Below the pieces are notes generated by a model. It did no database searches. It saw only the letters and a program-made list of their open reading frames with translations, and had not been told where the DNA came from. The translations under genes were made by a program, and so were the position numbers. Positions 44,247 to 53,791 of a stretch of 64,000 bases of DNA are shown piece by piece (the stretch's first letter is position 1; each line of letters begins with the position of its first letter). This stretch comes from Aureispira sp. CCB-QB1. GTDB lineage: Bacteria > Bacteroidota > Bacteroidia > Chitinophagales > Saprospiraceae. The DNA is taken from the NCBI RefSeq assembly GCF_000724545.1, contig NZ_JHBV01000022.1:83145-147144 (forward strand). The letters run 5' to 3'.

Positions 44247-45413
44247 ATGGCAAAAATAAAGGAAAATCCTAAAGCAAATTATAAAATTCCAGGTAGTCAA
44301 CTCTATGTTACTAGAGTTAGCAATTTATGGCGTTTATTCAGTGCGAACAAAACCGATAAAAGTAGACGTTTCTTAAAATTTAGAATCTACTTTTTTTCTA
44401 TCTTATCCACTCCTTTACAGTGGTTACAACGATTGGTTTTTAGATTCAAATTACGAAATGTTGATTTATCTAAAACGGCTCCTGTTTTTATTTTAGGGCA
44501 CTGGCGTAGTGGTACAACACACCTTCACTACACCTTGGCTCAAGATAAGCAATTTGTTTATTTGAATAACTTTCAGAGTTTTTTCTTCAACATTTGTATG
44601 TCCAAAATGCAGTGGTTCAATCGCCTATTAGCTCCCTTAGTACCTAGTACTCGTCCCATGGACAATATGGAAATGACGCTGGGCAAACCGCAAGAGGAGG
44701 AACAAGTATTGAGTAATATTAGTACAACAGCAGGGGTTAATAGTTTTTATTTCCCTAAGAATCGCTCTTACTTTTATAAGTTTAATTTGTTCAAAGGTAT
44801 CTCTGATAAAGAATATGCTCGATGGAAAAAAGACTACTCGTATATACTGAAGTTAATTTATAAATTAAATGGAGAAGGGCGCTTATTATTAAAAAATCCT
44901 AATAATACCGCTCGTATTAAACAGTTGCTCGAATTGTTTCCTAATGCAAAATTTGTTTACATTCATCGCAATCCATTCCGAGTATACCTTTCTACCAAAC
45001 ATTTGCATAGAGCTGTCTTGAGAGATCAACGCCTACAAGAGATCAGCGAAGAAGAAGAAGATAATATGATTTTAGAAAACTACCGTCTAATCAACCAAGG
45101 CTATCTTGAAACTAGGGATTTAGTTCCTAAAGGTTCTTTGATTGAGGTTGCCTATGAGGACATTGGTAGTGAAAATGAAATAGACATCTTTAAAAACATC
45201 TATGAAACACTTTCTTTAGGAGACTGGGAAAAAGTCGCTCCTACTATCAAAGAGTACTTAGCCTCAAAAGAAGGATACAAAAAAAATCGTTTTATTCCTA
45301 TTGATCCTGTTATGGTTAAACGCATTCAAAACGAGTGGGGCTTTATGTTTAAAGAATATGGGTACGATTTGGAATATAAAGACAATACCATTCCAACTAG
45401 TGTTGTTAAGTAA
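44247..45413 (+). CDS. PAPS-dependent sulfotransferase family protein
   Basis: 388 residues from the ATG at 44247. The 5'-phosphosulfate-binding loop is 'ILGHWRSGTTHLH' (about 82-94), and the 3'-phosphate site is 'FVYIHRNPFRVYLSTKHL' near residue 247, where R and S contact PAPS. Sulfotransferases of this family move sulfate from PAPS to a hydroxyl or amine on a lipid, glycan or protein. No membrane segment is clear, so it is probably cytosolic. Neighbours do not indicate the substrate. Sulfated lipids (sulfonolipids, capnine type) are known in Bacteroidota, but that link is inference. Confidence 0.88.
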   Translation: MAKIKENPKANYKIPGSQLYVTRVSNLWRLFSANKTDKSRRFLKFRIYFFSILSTPLQWLQRLVFRFKLRNVDLSKTAPVFILGHWRSGTTHLHYTLAQDKQFVYLNNFQSFFFNICMSKMQWFNRLLAPLVPSTRPMDNMEMTLGKPQEEEQVLSNISTTAGVNSFYFPKNRSYFYKFNLFKGISDKEYARWKKDYSYILKLIYKLNGEGRLLLKNPNNTARIKQLLELFPNAKFVYIHRNPFRVYLSTKHLHRAVLRDQRLQEISEEEEDNMILENYRLINQGYLETRDLVPKGSLIEVAYEDIGSENEIDIFKNIYETLSLGDWEKVAPTIKEYLASKEGYKKNRFIPIDPVMVKRIQNEWGFMFKEYGYDLEYKDNTIPTSVVK

Positions 45414-45438
45414 AAGTTGTTAAACAACTTCTAAATAA

Positions 45439-45476
45439 AAAAACGCAGCTTAATTGAAAGGCTGCGTTCTTTTTTT
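45439..45476 (+). terminator. Terminator after sulfotransferase
   Basis: Stem AACGCAGC/GCTGCGTT, 11-base loop, then C and seven T, 26 bases past the stop codon at 45413. Confidence 0.9.
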
Positions 45477-45530
45477 GTACAATCGTAATTTTTTTTGAAC
45501 CGACTATTCATTCCAGTCCATTGGTTCCCG

Positions 45531-45612
45531 TAAGGCAAAAAAGCACATTCATGTTAGTTTACTTCGTGAGCGCTGCGCTTTTAGTTAGCTGTGCGACTAC
45601 TGCATGATTTAA
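45531..45612. repeat. Fragment of MITE-like repeat
   Basis: Contains AAAAAAGCACATTCATGTTAG and TTAGTTAGCTGTGCGACTAC, shared with the copy at 46404-46600, but the central arm is missing. Confidence 0.55.
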
Positions 45613-45654
45613 AGTAAGGCAAAACAAAGATAGCCGTGCAATCAATAAAATCCC

Positions 45655-46083
45655 CTAAGAGCGATTTGTTTGAAAAAAGTCCCAATACTTTGGATTTTCA
45701 TCTTCAAAAATGGCACTTCCCTCTTCTTTAAACGCAATTTCAAACTCTTCCATTGCTAATTTTTCATTGCCTTCCTCTAAGTAACATTGAGCCAAGCGGA
45801 AATGCAAAAACGGATTGCCTTCGCCCTCTGGGAAGGCTTTAGCTCTATTCAAATTCTCGACTCCCCCTTTGTAATTTCCTACTTGAAAATTAATATCACC
45901 AATAGAAACCAATAAAAATGTTCCTGAGGGATATTGCGTTTTGGGTTCTGGCAATAAATCAAATGCTTTCCAAAACTTTTTTAATGCAGGACGATATTTT
46001 TCTTGCTCCATATACTCATCTCCTCTATCACAAAGTTCCTCTATTCGGTCAAATACTTCATCGCCTGGATATTCGTGTTCCAT
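45655..46083 (-). CDS. TPR-repeat protein
   Basis: 142 residues, acidic, cytosolic. Three helix pairs with TPR spacing are visible: 'GDEYMEQEKYRPALKKFWKAFDLLPEP', then 'INFQVGNYKGGVENLNRAKAFPE' and 'AQCYLEEGNEKLAMEEFEIAF'. TPR arrays mediate protein-protein contacts; there is no catalytic domain. The protein ends in 'YWDFFQTNRS'. Its partner is not evident from the neighbourhood, since both flanks are repeat-rich. Confidence 0.85.
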   Translation of the reverse strand: MEHEYPGDEVFDRIEELCDRGDEYMEQEKYRPALKKFWKAFDLLPEPKTQYPSGTFLLVSIGDINFQVGNYKGGVENLNRAKAFPEGEGNPFLHFRLAQCYLEEGNEKLAMEEFEIAFKEEGSAIFEDENPKYWDFFQTNRS

Positions 46084-46729
46084 ATTATCTATATTTTAAA
46101 GATTCTTTTATTGTCAGTCTATTAGCTAGTAAAGGTTATTTAAGTAAATTTTGTATGAGCAATAAAAATGACCGTTAACGGAGATTAGACAATGATTTCT
46201 GCGCAGCTTTGCGTCCGAACTAGCTTGGCGAAGCATGCAAGCTAGTTCAGCAAACAAGCAGCAAAAATCATCTAATCGTAGTGTTGGGTCTTGATTTTGC
46301 TTCTTTTATCAAGAAAAGAAGGACAGAGGAGTAAACTATTCCCTACTGTTAAAAACCAAAAGATATAGTAACTATTCCCATAACTTTTTACATGCATAAC
46401 CTTTAGTAGTTCGTTGATTTTTTACTTTTTTAGCTCGCTGCGCTCGTGAGATCGCAAGCTTAGTTACCAAAAAGATAAAAAAGCACATTCATATTAGTTT
46501 GATAATCAAAATCTTGCCACAGAATGTATTGAAATAATAATTTATTGATTATCAAACTAATAAAGTTTTTCAACGACCACGTAGTAGCAGCGCAGCTAAC
46601 TATTGAGCAAGTTACTTTATTAATTAGAGTAATATCTCGTTGAGCACTTTGCTTTTAGTTAACGGCACTACTACTCTATGGTATTTATTTCATTCACTTC
46701 GGTTCATAAGTACAGCGAACTACTACGAT
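46084..46729. other. Repeat-rich intergenic region
   Basis: 646 bases without a gene. It holds a perfect 11-base inverted repeat (GAACTAGCTTG/CAAGCTAGTTC, 46217-46248), a complete MITE-like copy at 46404-46600, and another block of related sequence to about 46680. Confidence 0.5.
46404..46600. repeat. MITE-like intergenic repeat, complete copy
   Basis: Left end AGTAGTTCGTTGATTTTTTA, right end TTTTTCAACGACCACGTAG extended by AGCAGCGCAGCTAAC. The central arms TTAGTTTGATAATCAA and TTGATTATCAAACTAA are perfect 16-base inverted repeats around a loop of about 35 bases. A GC-rich block GCTCGCTGCGCTCGTGAG lies in the left half. Confidence 0.8.
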
Positions 46730-48958
46730 TTAAAACCTATATTCTATTTGCCCCCTAATTGCAAAAGGTGTCCCAGGCGTAAAATGGATTTCCTCAACAC
46801 TGTTTAATTCTCCTTTTAATCTAGATTCTGTTGCAAACTGCGTCTCGTTCCACTCCGTATTAAATAAATTTTGAATCACAACACCAAATTTAAACGCTCG
46901 CCACTGATAACTTGCATTTAAATCAAACACTCCATAACCTGTTGCTACAATGCTGTTGTCCTCATTGGCAGGTCGGTCGTGAATATATCGATAACGCAAG
47001 CCTGCATTTATACCTATTGGATGTTGTATGGCTACACCACCAGAAGAAGTCCAATTAGGAGCTAAAGGTATGTAATTGTTACCTTCCGGTTCATCAATGC
47101 TACGAGCATAGGCATAGGTAGCATTCGCATCTAAATACAACCAATCCCAAATTTGATAGTGTATCCCTAAGTCTACCCCTGTTCTGAAACTACTACCACT
47201 AGGTTCTACAATGGCTTCGTCTCCAACATACACCATTTCTTGTTCTGAAAAAAGCATCCATACGGCAGCATCAAGTACCAATCTAGAAAAAGGTTTCCAC
47301 AAGACACCTAAATCTGCACCATAGGCAGCAGGCAATGTTTTGGCAGTCTGTGCGGCAACAACTACCCTAGTATCGTTGCTGTGAAACCCAATCCCTGTTT
47401 TTAAGTATAGTTGTAAATTCGTATTGGGACTATACATTATATTTAATTTAGGGCTAACAACAGCTTGATCAACGGCTTGTAATTGGTAAACGCTATCTAG
47501 TAAATCTACATAATTAAACCTAAAATAATCTACCCTTGCGCCCAAGTTAAATCGCCATTTATCAACGGTTAAATTTCCATCAACCCAAGCACCAATATTG
47601 GTTTCATCAATATTCCCCAATTTTAAATATGCTAGTACCTCTTGACGATTTTTAGTATGAGATAATTCATTATCATTACTATCATCATAACGAAATCCTA
47701 ATCCCCCTTTTACCTGTAACTCTACTTTATTCCAAGACCAAAGATGATTTAATTCGGTCTGCCCTCCAAACAAATGGCGCTGTTCGTATTGCTTAATTTG
47801 ATCGCCATTGATAGAATCGTTGTTAAAGAATGTAAAGTTAGAATACAATTCAAAATTATAATTAGAATAGTATAACTTTGACTGAATACTGGAATGATTG
47901 CTTAATAATTTGGTATGCTCAAACTGTACATTTCCACGGCTAGTTTGTCCACCTTCAGTATCGTCAATAGCTCCAAATCGGCTGATCAAACCACCTTCTA
48001 CTGCTCGTACTGGAATTTGTCCTGAAGCATCCCATTTGCTATAAAAATAACCCGCTTGCAACGATATCTTGTCCCCTTTGGGCAAATGCCCAGTATACTT
48101 TCCAAATAAATTAATTCGATTAAAGTTTTGACTACTCTCAAATGGACCATCGGATAAATTATAGCTAGCAGCAATATAAGCATCGTGCTGCTTCACTTTT
48201 TTAAGCAAGTTAAACAAGCCCTTAACTCGCATGGTATTAAAACTCCCATATTCTACCCCAACACTGCTATACTCCAAAGTCTCTTTGGTCTGAAAATCAA
48301 CATAACCTGCTGTTGTAAAATTTCCTTGTTGTGTGTAATAGGGTCCTTTTCCGAAATCAATACTTTTGACCGTTTCTGGAATAATAAAATGCAAATCTGC
48401 ATATCCTTGTCCATGTGCATGAGAAACCATATTAACAGGCATTCCGTCTGCACTAATACGAATATCCGTTCCATGGTCAATATCAAAACCACGCAAGAAA
48501 ATTTGTTCTGCTTTTCCTCCCCCAGCGTGTTGCCCGATCACCAGTCCAGGTACTTGACGCAGCAACTCTTGCGAAGAATTAACAGGGTTTGTTTCCAATC
48601 GAATTGCTGTAATAACATTCAAACTTTGAATATCGTTTTTCACAAGCACTTCACTAATGCTAAAATTATTGCCTTTTAGTTGAAAGGTTTGTTCGGTTAA
48701 AAAAGATTGTTCGGTTAGTACGACAAATAAATTATCATAAGCTAAATGCGAAATTTCGAGGGTGTCTCCAACTGAATTGCCCTCTAATACAAATTGCCCT
48801 TTATTGTCTGTATGGGAATGCATTGCTGTTTGCACATTGATAACATTAACATAATCAATTGCTTGATTATTAACATCAACAACTTTCCCAATAATAGTTT
48901 GTTGCCCCAATACCTCTACTGAAAATAGCACGAGGCAAAATAAATAGAAATGTTTCAT
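46730..48958 (-). CDS. TonB-dependent outer membrane receptor
   Basis: 742 residues from the ATG at 48958; a TTG at 49000 would precede the signal peptide by 14 residues and is rejected. After the signal peptide comes a carboxypeptidase-D-like regulatory domain (about 20-100: 'IIGKVVDVNNQAIDYVNV'), then the plug ('ELLRQVPGLVIGQH', 'IFLRGFDIDHGTDIRISADGMPVN') and a 22-strand barrel ending in the aromatic 'IEYRF'. It imports a substrate using TonB energy; the substrate is unknown. A plug rich in His ('VSHAHGQGYADLH') could bind a metal. It follows the MscS gene on the same strand with 84 bases between. Confidence 0.92.
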   Translation of the reverse strand: MKHFYLFCLVLFSVEVLGQQTIIGKVVDVNNQAIDYVNVINVQTAMHSHTDNKGQFVLEGNSVGDTLEISHLAYDNLFVVLTEQSFLTEQTFQLKGNNFSISEVLVKNDIQSLNVITAIRLETNPVNSSQELLRQVPGLVIGQHAGGGKAEQIFLRGFDIDHGTDIRISADGMPVNMVSHAHGQGYADLHFIIPETVKSIDFGKGPYYTQQGNFTTAGYVDFQTKETLEYSSVGVEYGSFNTMRVKGLFNLLKKVKQHDAYIAASYNLSDGPFESSQNFNRINLFGKYTGHLPKGDKISLQAGYFYSKWDASGQIPVRAVEGGLISRFGAIDDTEGGQTSRGNVQFEHTKLLSNHSSIQSKLYYSNYNFELYSNFTFFNNDSINGDQIKQYEQRHLFGGQTELNHLWSWNKVELQVKGGLGFRYDDSNDNELSHTKNRQEVLAYLKLGNIDETNIGAWVDGNLTVDKWRFNLGARVDYFRFNYVDLLDSVYQLQAVDQAVVSPKLNIMYSPNTNLQLYLKTGIGFHSNDTRVVVAAQTAKTLPAAYGADLGVLWKPFSRLVLDAAVWMLFSEQEMVYVGDEAIVEPSGSSFRTGVDLGIHYQIWDWLYLDANATYAYARSIDEPEGNNYIPLAPNWTSSGGVAIQHPIGINAGLRYRYIHDRPANEDNSIVATGYGVFDLNASYQWRAFKFGVVIQNLFNTEWNETQFATESRLKGELNSVEEIHFTPGTPFAIRGQIEYRF

Positions 48959-49042
48959 TAATAAATTGAGTTGTAATGCAGGTGAATAAGTGTATGTCAA
49001 AAATATTTTTTTAATTCATTTCGAATTTTCTATTAGTAAAAA

Positions 49043-50722
49043 TCAAGCGCCAGCATCGGGGTATTTTTTCCTAAAATCACTCAAAAACTGTTGCATTTGT
49101 TGATCTGCCTCTGATAGTTCGGCCGCTCCATAACTTGGCATCTGCCCTTCTTTCTCTGGCATACTTTCGATATAAACCGAAGTAGATGGAAAGGCAATAT
49201 GAACATTCATCGCTGCTGCTAGATTTAAAATGCTAAAAATGATTTCTTCTTTGAACTTTAAGTTGTCGGCATAATCTGTGGTGTCAAAAAAGACGACAAA
49301 CAAAATATCTAAAGAAGACCCACCCATGTTGTTTAGATGAATAAAAGAGGTGTCATTTTTAGTTCTTGGATGTGCTTCATTAATTGCTCGTAAACCTTCG
49401 ATAAATTTCTCAATCAAAACAGGTGGCGTATAATAAGCAACGCCTATTGTTGTATTAAACCGTCGGTATTTGAGACTTCCCATATTGTTGACCACCATAT
49501 CTACCAACGAACCATTAGGCACAGAAATTAGAGAACTATCAGGAGTACGAATTCTAGTAGAACGAAATCCAATATCTTCTACGGTTCCTATAATGTCTCC
49601 ACTACTGATAAAATCTCCCAACTGAAATGGTCGGTCAGCATAAATCATCACAGAACCAATCAGATGCTTTACGGTATCTTGGGCAGCTAAGGCAATCGCC
49701 AAACCACCAATAGACAAACCTGCAATCAGAGCGGTCAAGTCAACACTAAATACATCCAAAACATAGATCGCTCCTATTACAATAATAACCACTTTGAGAA
49801 TGCGAATAAAGATGGGCAAAAGCTGGTCGTCAGACGTGCTTTCTGTTTTGGATACAATTGCTTCAAAATAAGAACGTGCTAATTCTACTGTATTCAAAAC
49901 AACAAACACAGCACATATTGTATTAAATACTCTGAGAAAGGCTAGGAAGTAGTAACTAATCCAAACAGGCAACATCAAAACAGGGAAGAAAATAAATACG
50001 ACATAAGCAACTACCAAATAACTAATAATACGCGATATCTTGGTAATAATATTAGAATCAAAATGATTTCTCCCCAACTGGGTATTTGCCAATACTTTAA
50101 AAATAATATTTAACAAACGCCAAATTACAAAATTTAAGAGGACGGCAATTAAACCCAACACTAGTATTGCCAAGTATTGCCATGTTTTTATTCCCAAAAA
50201 GCTGCTGCCTCCTTGTGGCAATAATTCTAATAAATAATGGCTTCCCAAAGGATAGACTGCTCGATGTAATTCTGGAATTAGCTTAATACTAGCAGGGTCA
50301 TAACGCCAATAATCTGCATATTGCTTGGCTCGTTTATTTTTCCCAACCATTGGTCTTGTGATGTATATTTCAGGTAGTTCATCTGGAAACAATACATAAA
50401 CAGCATTTCCACTAGTAGAATCAATATAGTCTGGGTTGTCAGGGATCAAATCTTCTCGAACCATCAACCCTTTGCCATCAAATATTTGTTTCAACTTAAT
50501 CGCATAATCTCGTATCTTATCGGTTACTTTTTTAGGATCTCCAACCAAAGCAGCAGCAGCTTTATCTAGGTCGTAAAATTCTTCGTTTAAATAATAAATG
50601 TGCTGATGTGCTACCTCTTGAGGAGTAGATAAATTCCCTGCTGGTTCTTCCTGTTCTGTTTGTGCTATGAGATTGCCCCAACACAAGAAACACATCAATC
50701 CAATTAGTATATTCCGTAACAT
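49043..50722 (-). CDS. MscS-family mechanosensitive channel, extended type
   Basis: 559 residues. A signal peptide and a periplasmic domain (about 20-180) precede four or five membrane helices. The pore-lining helix and the MscS beta domain are in 'LIAGLSIGGLAIALAAQDTVKHLIG' and 'ADRPFQLGDFISSGDIIGTVEDIGFRSTRIR', followed by 'SLISVPNGSLVDMVVNNMG'. The Ala/Gly-rich helix with a Gln-Asp kink is diagnostic. The channel opens on membrane tension to release solutes during osmotic down-shock. The extra periplasmic domain makes it larger than E. coli MscS (286 residues). Confidence 0.93.
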   Translation of the reverse strand: MLRNILIGLMCFLCWGNLIAQTEQEEPAGNLSTPQEVAHQHIYYLNEEFYDLDKAAAALVGDPKKVTDKIRDYAIKLKQIFDGKGLMVREDLIPDNPDYIDSTSGNAVYVLFPDELPEIYITRPMVGKNKRAKQYADYWRYDPASIKLIPELHRAVYPLGSHYLLELLPQGGSSFLGIKTWQYLAILVLGLIAVLLNFVIWRLLNIIFKVLANTQLGRNHFDSNIITKISRIISYLVVAYVVFIFFPVLMLPVWISYYFLAFLRVFNTICAVFVVLNTVELARSYFEAIVSKTESTSDDQLLPIFIRILKVVIIVIGAIYVLDVFSVDLTALIAGLSIGGLAIALAAQDTVKHLIGSVMIYADRPFQLGDFISSGDIIGTVEDIGFRSTRIRTPDSSLISVPNGSLVDMVVNNMGSLKYRRFNTTIGVAYYTPPVLIEKFIEGLRAINEAHPRTKNDTSFIHLNNMGGSSLDILFVVFFDTTDYADNLKFKEEIIFSILNLAAAMNVHIAFPSTSVYIESMPEKEGQMPSYGAAELSEADQQMQQFLSDFRKKYPDAGA

Positions 50723-50863
50723 CTTCTTTTGAGATAATTTTTATGATAAAAATAAAAAAGCTTTCTAAATTCAATTAGAAAGCTAATTTGACACAAAGGT
50801 CTATATTTTAAAGAAGAAAACAGTCTATAAATATAAAATATCTACTTACTTTTTTATTTTTTG

Positions 50864-51337
50864 TTACCCTTCATCCTCTGAGTAGTACGTTGCATCCTCC
50901 AAAATGTACAGCAAACGAAAAGGATCGTATTCTTGATCATCTGTTTTTCTATTAATACGTAATGTCCCCTCCAATATAATCGGTTTGTCCATTCTATAAA
51001 TAATTGGATTTTTGGCTACAATCTCAATAACAGACTCTGGACCTGCTGCACCACAAAAATAACAAGAACTGTAGGAAAACTTCGACAAGGTCATTCTTCC
51101 CTTAGTTAAATCTGCGGGAATAATAAATCCTTTTAAATAGATTTTCTTGCCATCTAATTTCAGAATTTTCTTACCAAACATGGGAGTATTGGTAAATTGT
51201 TCTGTAACAGGATCAAATTTATTTTTAAGTGTTACATCCATCATTTCCTCCCAATAATTCACTTCTTTTTTGCGTTGTGCATCTACTTGTACGCTGTATG
51301 TCAAGATAACAACCAATAACAATAGTATATTTTTCAT
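50864..51337 (-). CDS. Secreted DUF3299-like protein
   Basis: 157 residues with a signal peptide (1-20, ending V-D-A-Q). The mature domain has 'LDGKKIYLKGFIIPADL' and 'YSSCYFCGAAGPESVIEIV', the landmark strands of DUF3299-type proteins: an OB-like barrel with a C-x-F-C pair. The family is often found near ABC transporters for metals; the function is unknown. A shorter relative is encoded at 52044-52493. Here the gene precedes mscS on the same strand, with 141 bases between. Confidence 0.75.
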   Translation of the reverse strand: MKNILLLLVVILTYSVQVDAQRKKEVNYWEEMMDVTLKNKFDPVTEQFTNTPMFGKKILKLDGKKIYLKGFIIPADLTKGRMTLSKFSYSSCYFCGAAGPESVIEIVAKNPIIYRMDKPIILEGTLRINRKTDDQEYDPFRLLYILEDATYYSEDEG

Positions 51338-51536
51338 TTTAATTATTTTATCCTTATAACCTACAAAACAAGACTCGTTTCTAAATTTTCATATAAAGGA
51401 GTTGTTATTTATATAGGGTTATTTGTATTTTTAAGATTAACTGGATTGCTACGATAAACTAGTTGTACAAAAGTATAAAAAAATAGTGCCAGTTTTAGTT
51501 TTTGAAAACTAAACTTTATTCACAAAGATTTTTAAG

Positions 51537-52043
51537 ATGACAATAGAAGACTTACTCACCTATATTACTAATGATAAAACTGCTCTATTCCTATTCTTTA
51601 TTTTATTGCCCATTTTAACAATTATTATTACAGCGATTTCCCGTGGGCGAAGTCTGGAAAAGCCATATTCTTACCTATACTCCATGTTGCTTTTTGCGGT
51701 TTGCATCCCAGGCGTTCTATCTATTACCTTATGGATATACTCGATGTTTTTTGAACGCAAAGCTCTCTGGCAACTTCCTTTCTTTATTTACTACCTGCCT
51801 GTTATTATCATGGTTCTTTGCATTTATATACTTAAAAAGAAACGAGTTTCTATTCGCCGTTTGCCATGGACAGGAGAGTTATACGAATTTTTAGTTTTAC
51901 TAATTATCACCTTTGCATCCTTGCTCATTATCATGAAATTGCACATTATTAGTTTCAATCAGCCATGGCAACTAGGGCTTTTTGCGCTACTGTGTTTAAG
52001 CACCTTGCATCTGCTTTGGAAACGCATGGCAAGTTTGCGCTAA
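51537..52043 (+). CDS. Five-helix inner membrane protein
   Basis: 168 residues with about five hydrophobic segments separated by short basic loops ('KKKRVSIRRLPWTG'). No family recognised. It sits between two DUF3299-like genes and on the opposite strand; its stop abuts the end of the convergent gene at 52044 with no space, so transcripts must overlap. Confidence 0.75.
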   Translation: MTIEDLLTYITNDKTALFLFFILLPILTIIITAISRGRSLEKPYSYLYSMLLFAVCIPGVLSITLWIYSMFFERKALWQLPFFIYYLPVIIMVLCIYILKKKRVSIRRLPWTGELYEFLVLLIITFASLLIIMKLHIISFNQPWQLGLFALLCLSTLHLLWKRMASLR

Positions 52044-52493
52044 CTAAAGGATTTTTACATTCGTCAACCGATAAGGAAATGTATAAGAGTTGGAATCATG
52101 AAAGGCATGATTCAATTCTAACACGCCTTCTATCTTATATCTTTTTCCTAATTCAAACACCAACTTTTGAGCATCATTTAGCTCTATCATTGTTATTTTA
52201 GGATCTGCAGAACAACCATAAAAAGGTTGCTTGTTTTTTGTTAATAAAGTAATTGAGGTATCCTTATAGGTATAAAAGTAACCCTTTAAACTTATTTTCT
52301 TGCCATCCCACTGCTTTACTTGATCCGAAAAGGTAATTTTCCAATAAAAATCTCCTGTTGTTGTATAAGCAGATTCTTCTCTTGTTGTTTCTAATAACCA
52401 CCAATAGTCCTTAGGTAATTTTTTGAACGAGCAAATTCCGCCTAGCATCAACATCAATGTGATATACCCAAAGAGACGTTTTTTCCATTTCAT
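52044..52493 (-). CDS. Secreted or anchored DUF3299-like protein (second copy)
   Basis: 149 residues. An N-terminal hydrophobic segment (about 8-22) is a signal peptide or anchor. The following 'WDGKKISLKGYFYTYKDTS' and 'FYGCSADPKITMIEL' correspond in order to 'LDGKKIYLKGFIIPADL' and 'YFCGAAGPESVIEIV' of the protein at 50864-51337, so the two are distant paralogues. It keeps one Cys of the C-x-F-C pair. Function unknown. The end of the gene meets the end of the membrane protein gene on the other strand. Confidence 0.7.
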   Translation of the reverse strand: MKWKKRLFGYITLMLMLGGICSFKKLPKDYWWLLETTREESAYTTTGDFYWKITFSDQVKQWDGKKISLKGYFYTYKDTSITLLTKNKQPFYGCSADPKITMIELNDAQKLVFELGKRYKIEGVLELNHAFHDSNSYTFPYRLTNVKIL

Positions 52494-52884
52494 AGCTCTG
52501 TTTATTTATTAAATTGCAGCATTTCTAACGATGTAGATAAATATATTTAAAAAGTGTTTTAAGCTTATTTTTAGATAAATACAAAGGTTTGAAAGGGGCA
52601 TATGTAGCTATTACTAATCTCCCTAAAAGTGTATAAATCTTTTCAAAACCCACACGTTACTCACCATCCAAGCACAACAATATCTTATTATAAAAACAAT
52701 AATCCATATATTCTGTTTCTTCACCAAATCTACTCGAAATAAAATAGAATATAGTAACAATTTTTAACAGATTTATTTCAAAACACTAAGGTTATATTAA
52801 AATAATCAAGTAGAAATCTTTGGCATATTAGTTGACTAACCTGTTTTTAATCAATCAATTATCTAATTAATTTTTATTTTCGTT
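52494..52884. other. Gene-free region
   Basis: 391 bases between divergent genes with no recognisable gene, RNA or repeat copy. Confidence 0.45.
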
Positions 52885-53169
52885 ATGAGTAAACGATTCA
52901 TCGTTGCTTCATTTTCTACTTGTATGTTAGTTGCCTGCATGGCATATAACCAACCAAGTAATTCTAATGATGTTGCGTCTGAACAAGAACAAAATGATCA
53001 TCCATTGATAGATAGTACAATTGTTCCTAAAGACACCGCATCTGATTCTACAATTCGTCTAAAAGGGAAAAACCGCAGTCATTATCGCTACAAAGATTTG
53101 GCAAAGGAAAAAGAAAGACGAAAAAAAATAAGAGCTAAATACAATAAAGAGAAGCTCTTAAAAAAATAG
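52885..53169 (+). CDS. Small lipoprotein with basic C-terminal tail
   Basis: 94 residues. The signal peptide ends L-V-A-C with the lipid Cys at residue 18. The remainder is an acidic Ser/Asn-rich linker followed by a very basic coil ('KDLAKEKERRKKIRAKYNKEK'). No domain is recognised. The charged tail might bind peptidoglycan or another acidic surface. A perfect-stem terminator follows. Confidence 0.7.
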   Translation: MSKRFIVASFSTCMLVACMAYNQPSNSNDVASEQEQNDHPLIDSTIVPKDTASDSTIRLKGKNRSHYRYKDLAKEKERRKKIRAKYNKEKLLKK

Positions 53170-53244
53170 TTTTTTTAATACTAATTGAGTTTGTATATTC
53201 TTAATCTCTAATGTAGAGATATGGCATACAGACAAAACATAAAT

Positions 53245-53293
53245 CTCTACTAGAAAAGGACTCCCATTAATTGTTCTATCTAGTAGAGTTTTT
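53245..53293 (+). terminator. Terminator after small lipoprotein
   Basis: Ten-base perfect stem CTCTACTAGA/TCTAGTAGAG with a 24-base loop, followed directly by five T. Confidence 0.75.
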
Positions 53294-53297
53294 CCCA

Positions 53298-53791
53298 AAA
53301 ACAAACCCAAATACTTAATGGCAAAACAGGTTTCAATTAAAATAAAATATGGCTACAATTGATAATTTTGCAAAACAATAAAACAACCAAATAAATAACA
53401 AACGTACAGTCTAAACAAACTATTTTTTAGCTTTTTTTTAACCAAAAATTAAATTTAAAGCACTCATTTTATTTTATTTTTAACCTTTAGACTACTTTTT
53501 TTTAAAAACATAGGGAATAAAATAATATTTTCCTAAAAAGCTAAAAAAAGTCCTTTTTGATAAAAAAACGCCTTAAACTCACTTTAAAACCCGAATTTAA
53601 TTTCCTCAAAAACAACGTATAAGCTTACAAAATATAACAAAACTGTGTTCGCTTAGTGCTGAGAAATCCATTTTTTGAGTACACTATTTTTTAAAATAAA
53701 ATTTTGCGAGAAGTACTTTTTCTGCCTAACATTGTGTGTGCTTCTGCAGAGCATTGATTTAATCACGCTTAAAAAAAAACACACGCTAAAA
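53298..53791. other. Poly-A/T-rich leader region
   Basis: About 490 bases with many A and T tracts and no credible gene. An in-frame TTG at 53675 would extend the protease by 39 residues without a reasonable signal peptide, so this stretch is taken as non-coding leader. Confidence 0.45.

Noticed and set aside
53675..53791. 39-residue extension of the metalloprotease from a TTG
   Set aside because: The ATG at 53792 begins directly with a normal signal peptide; the extension would bury it.
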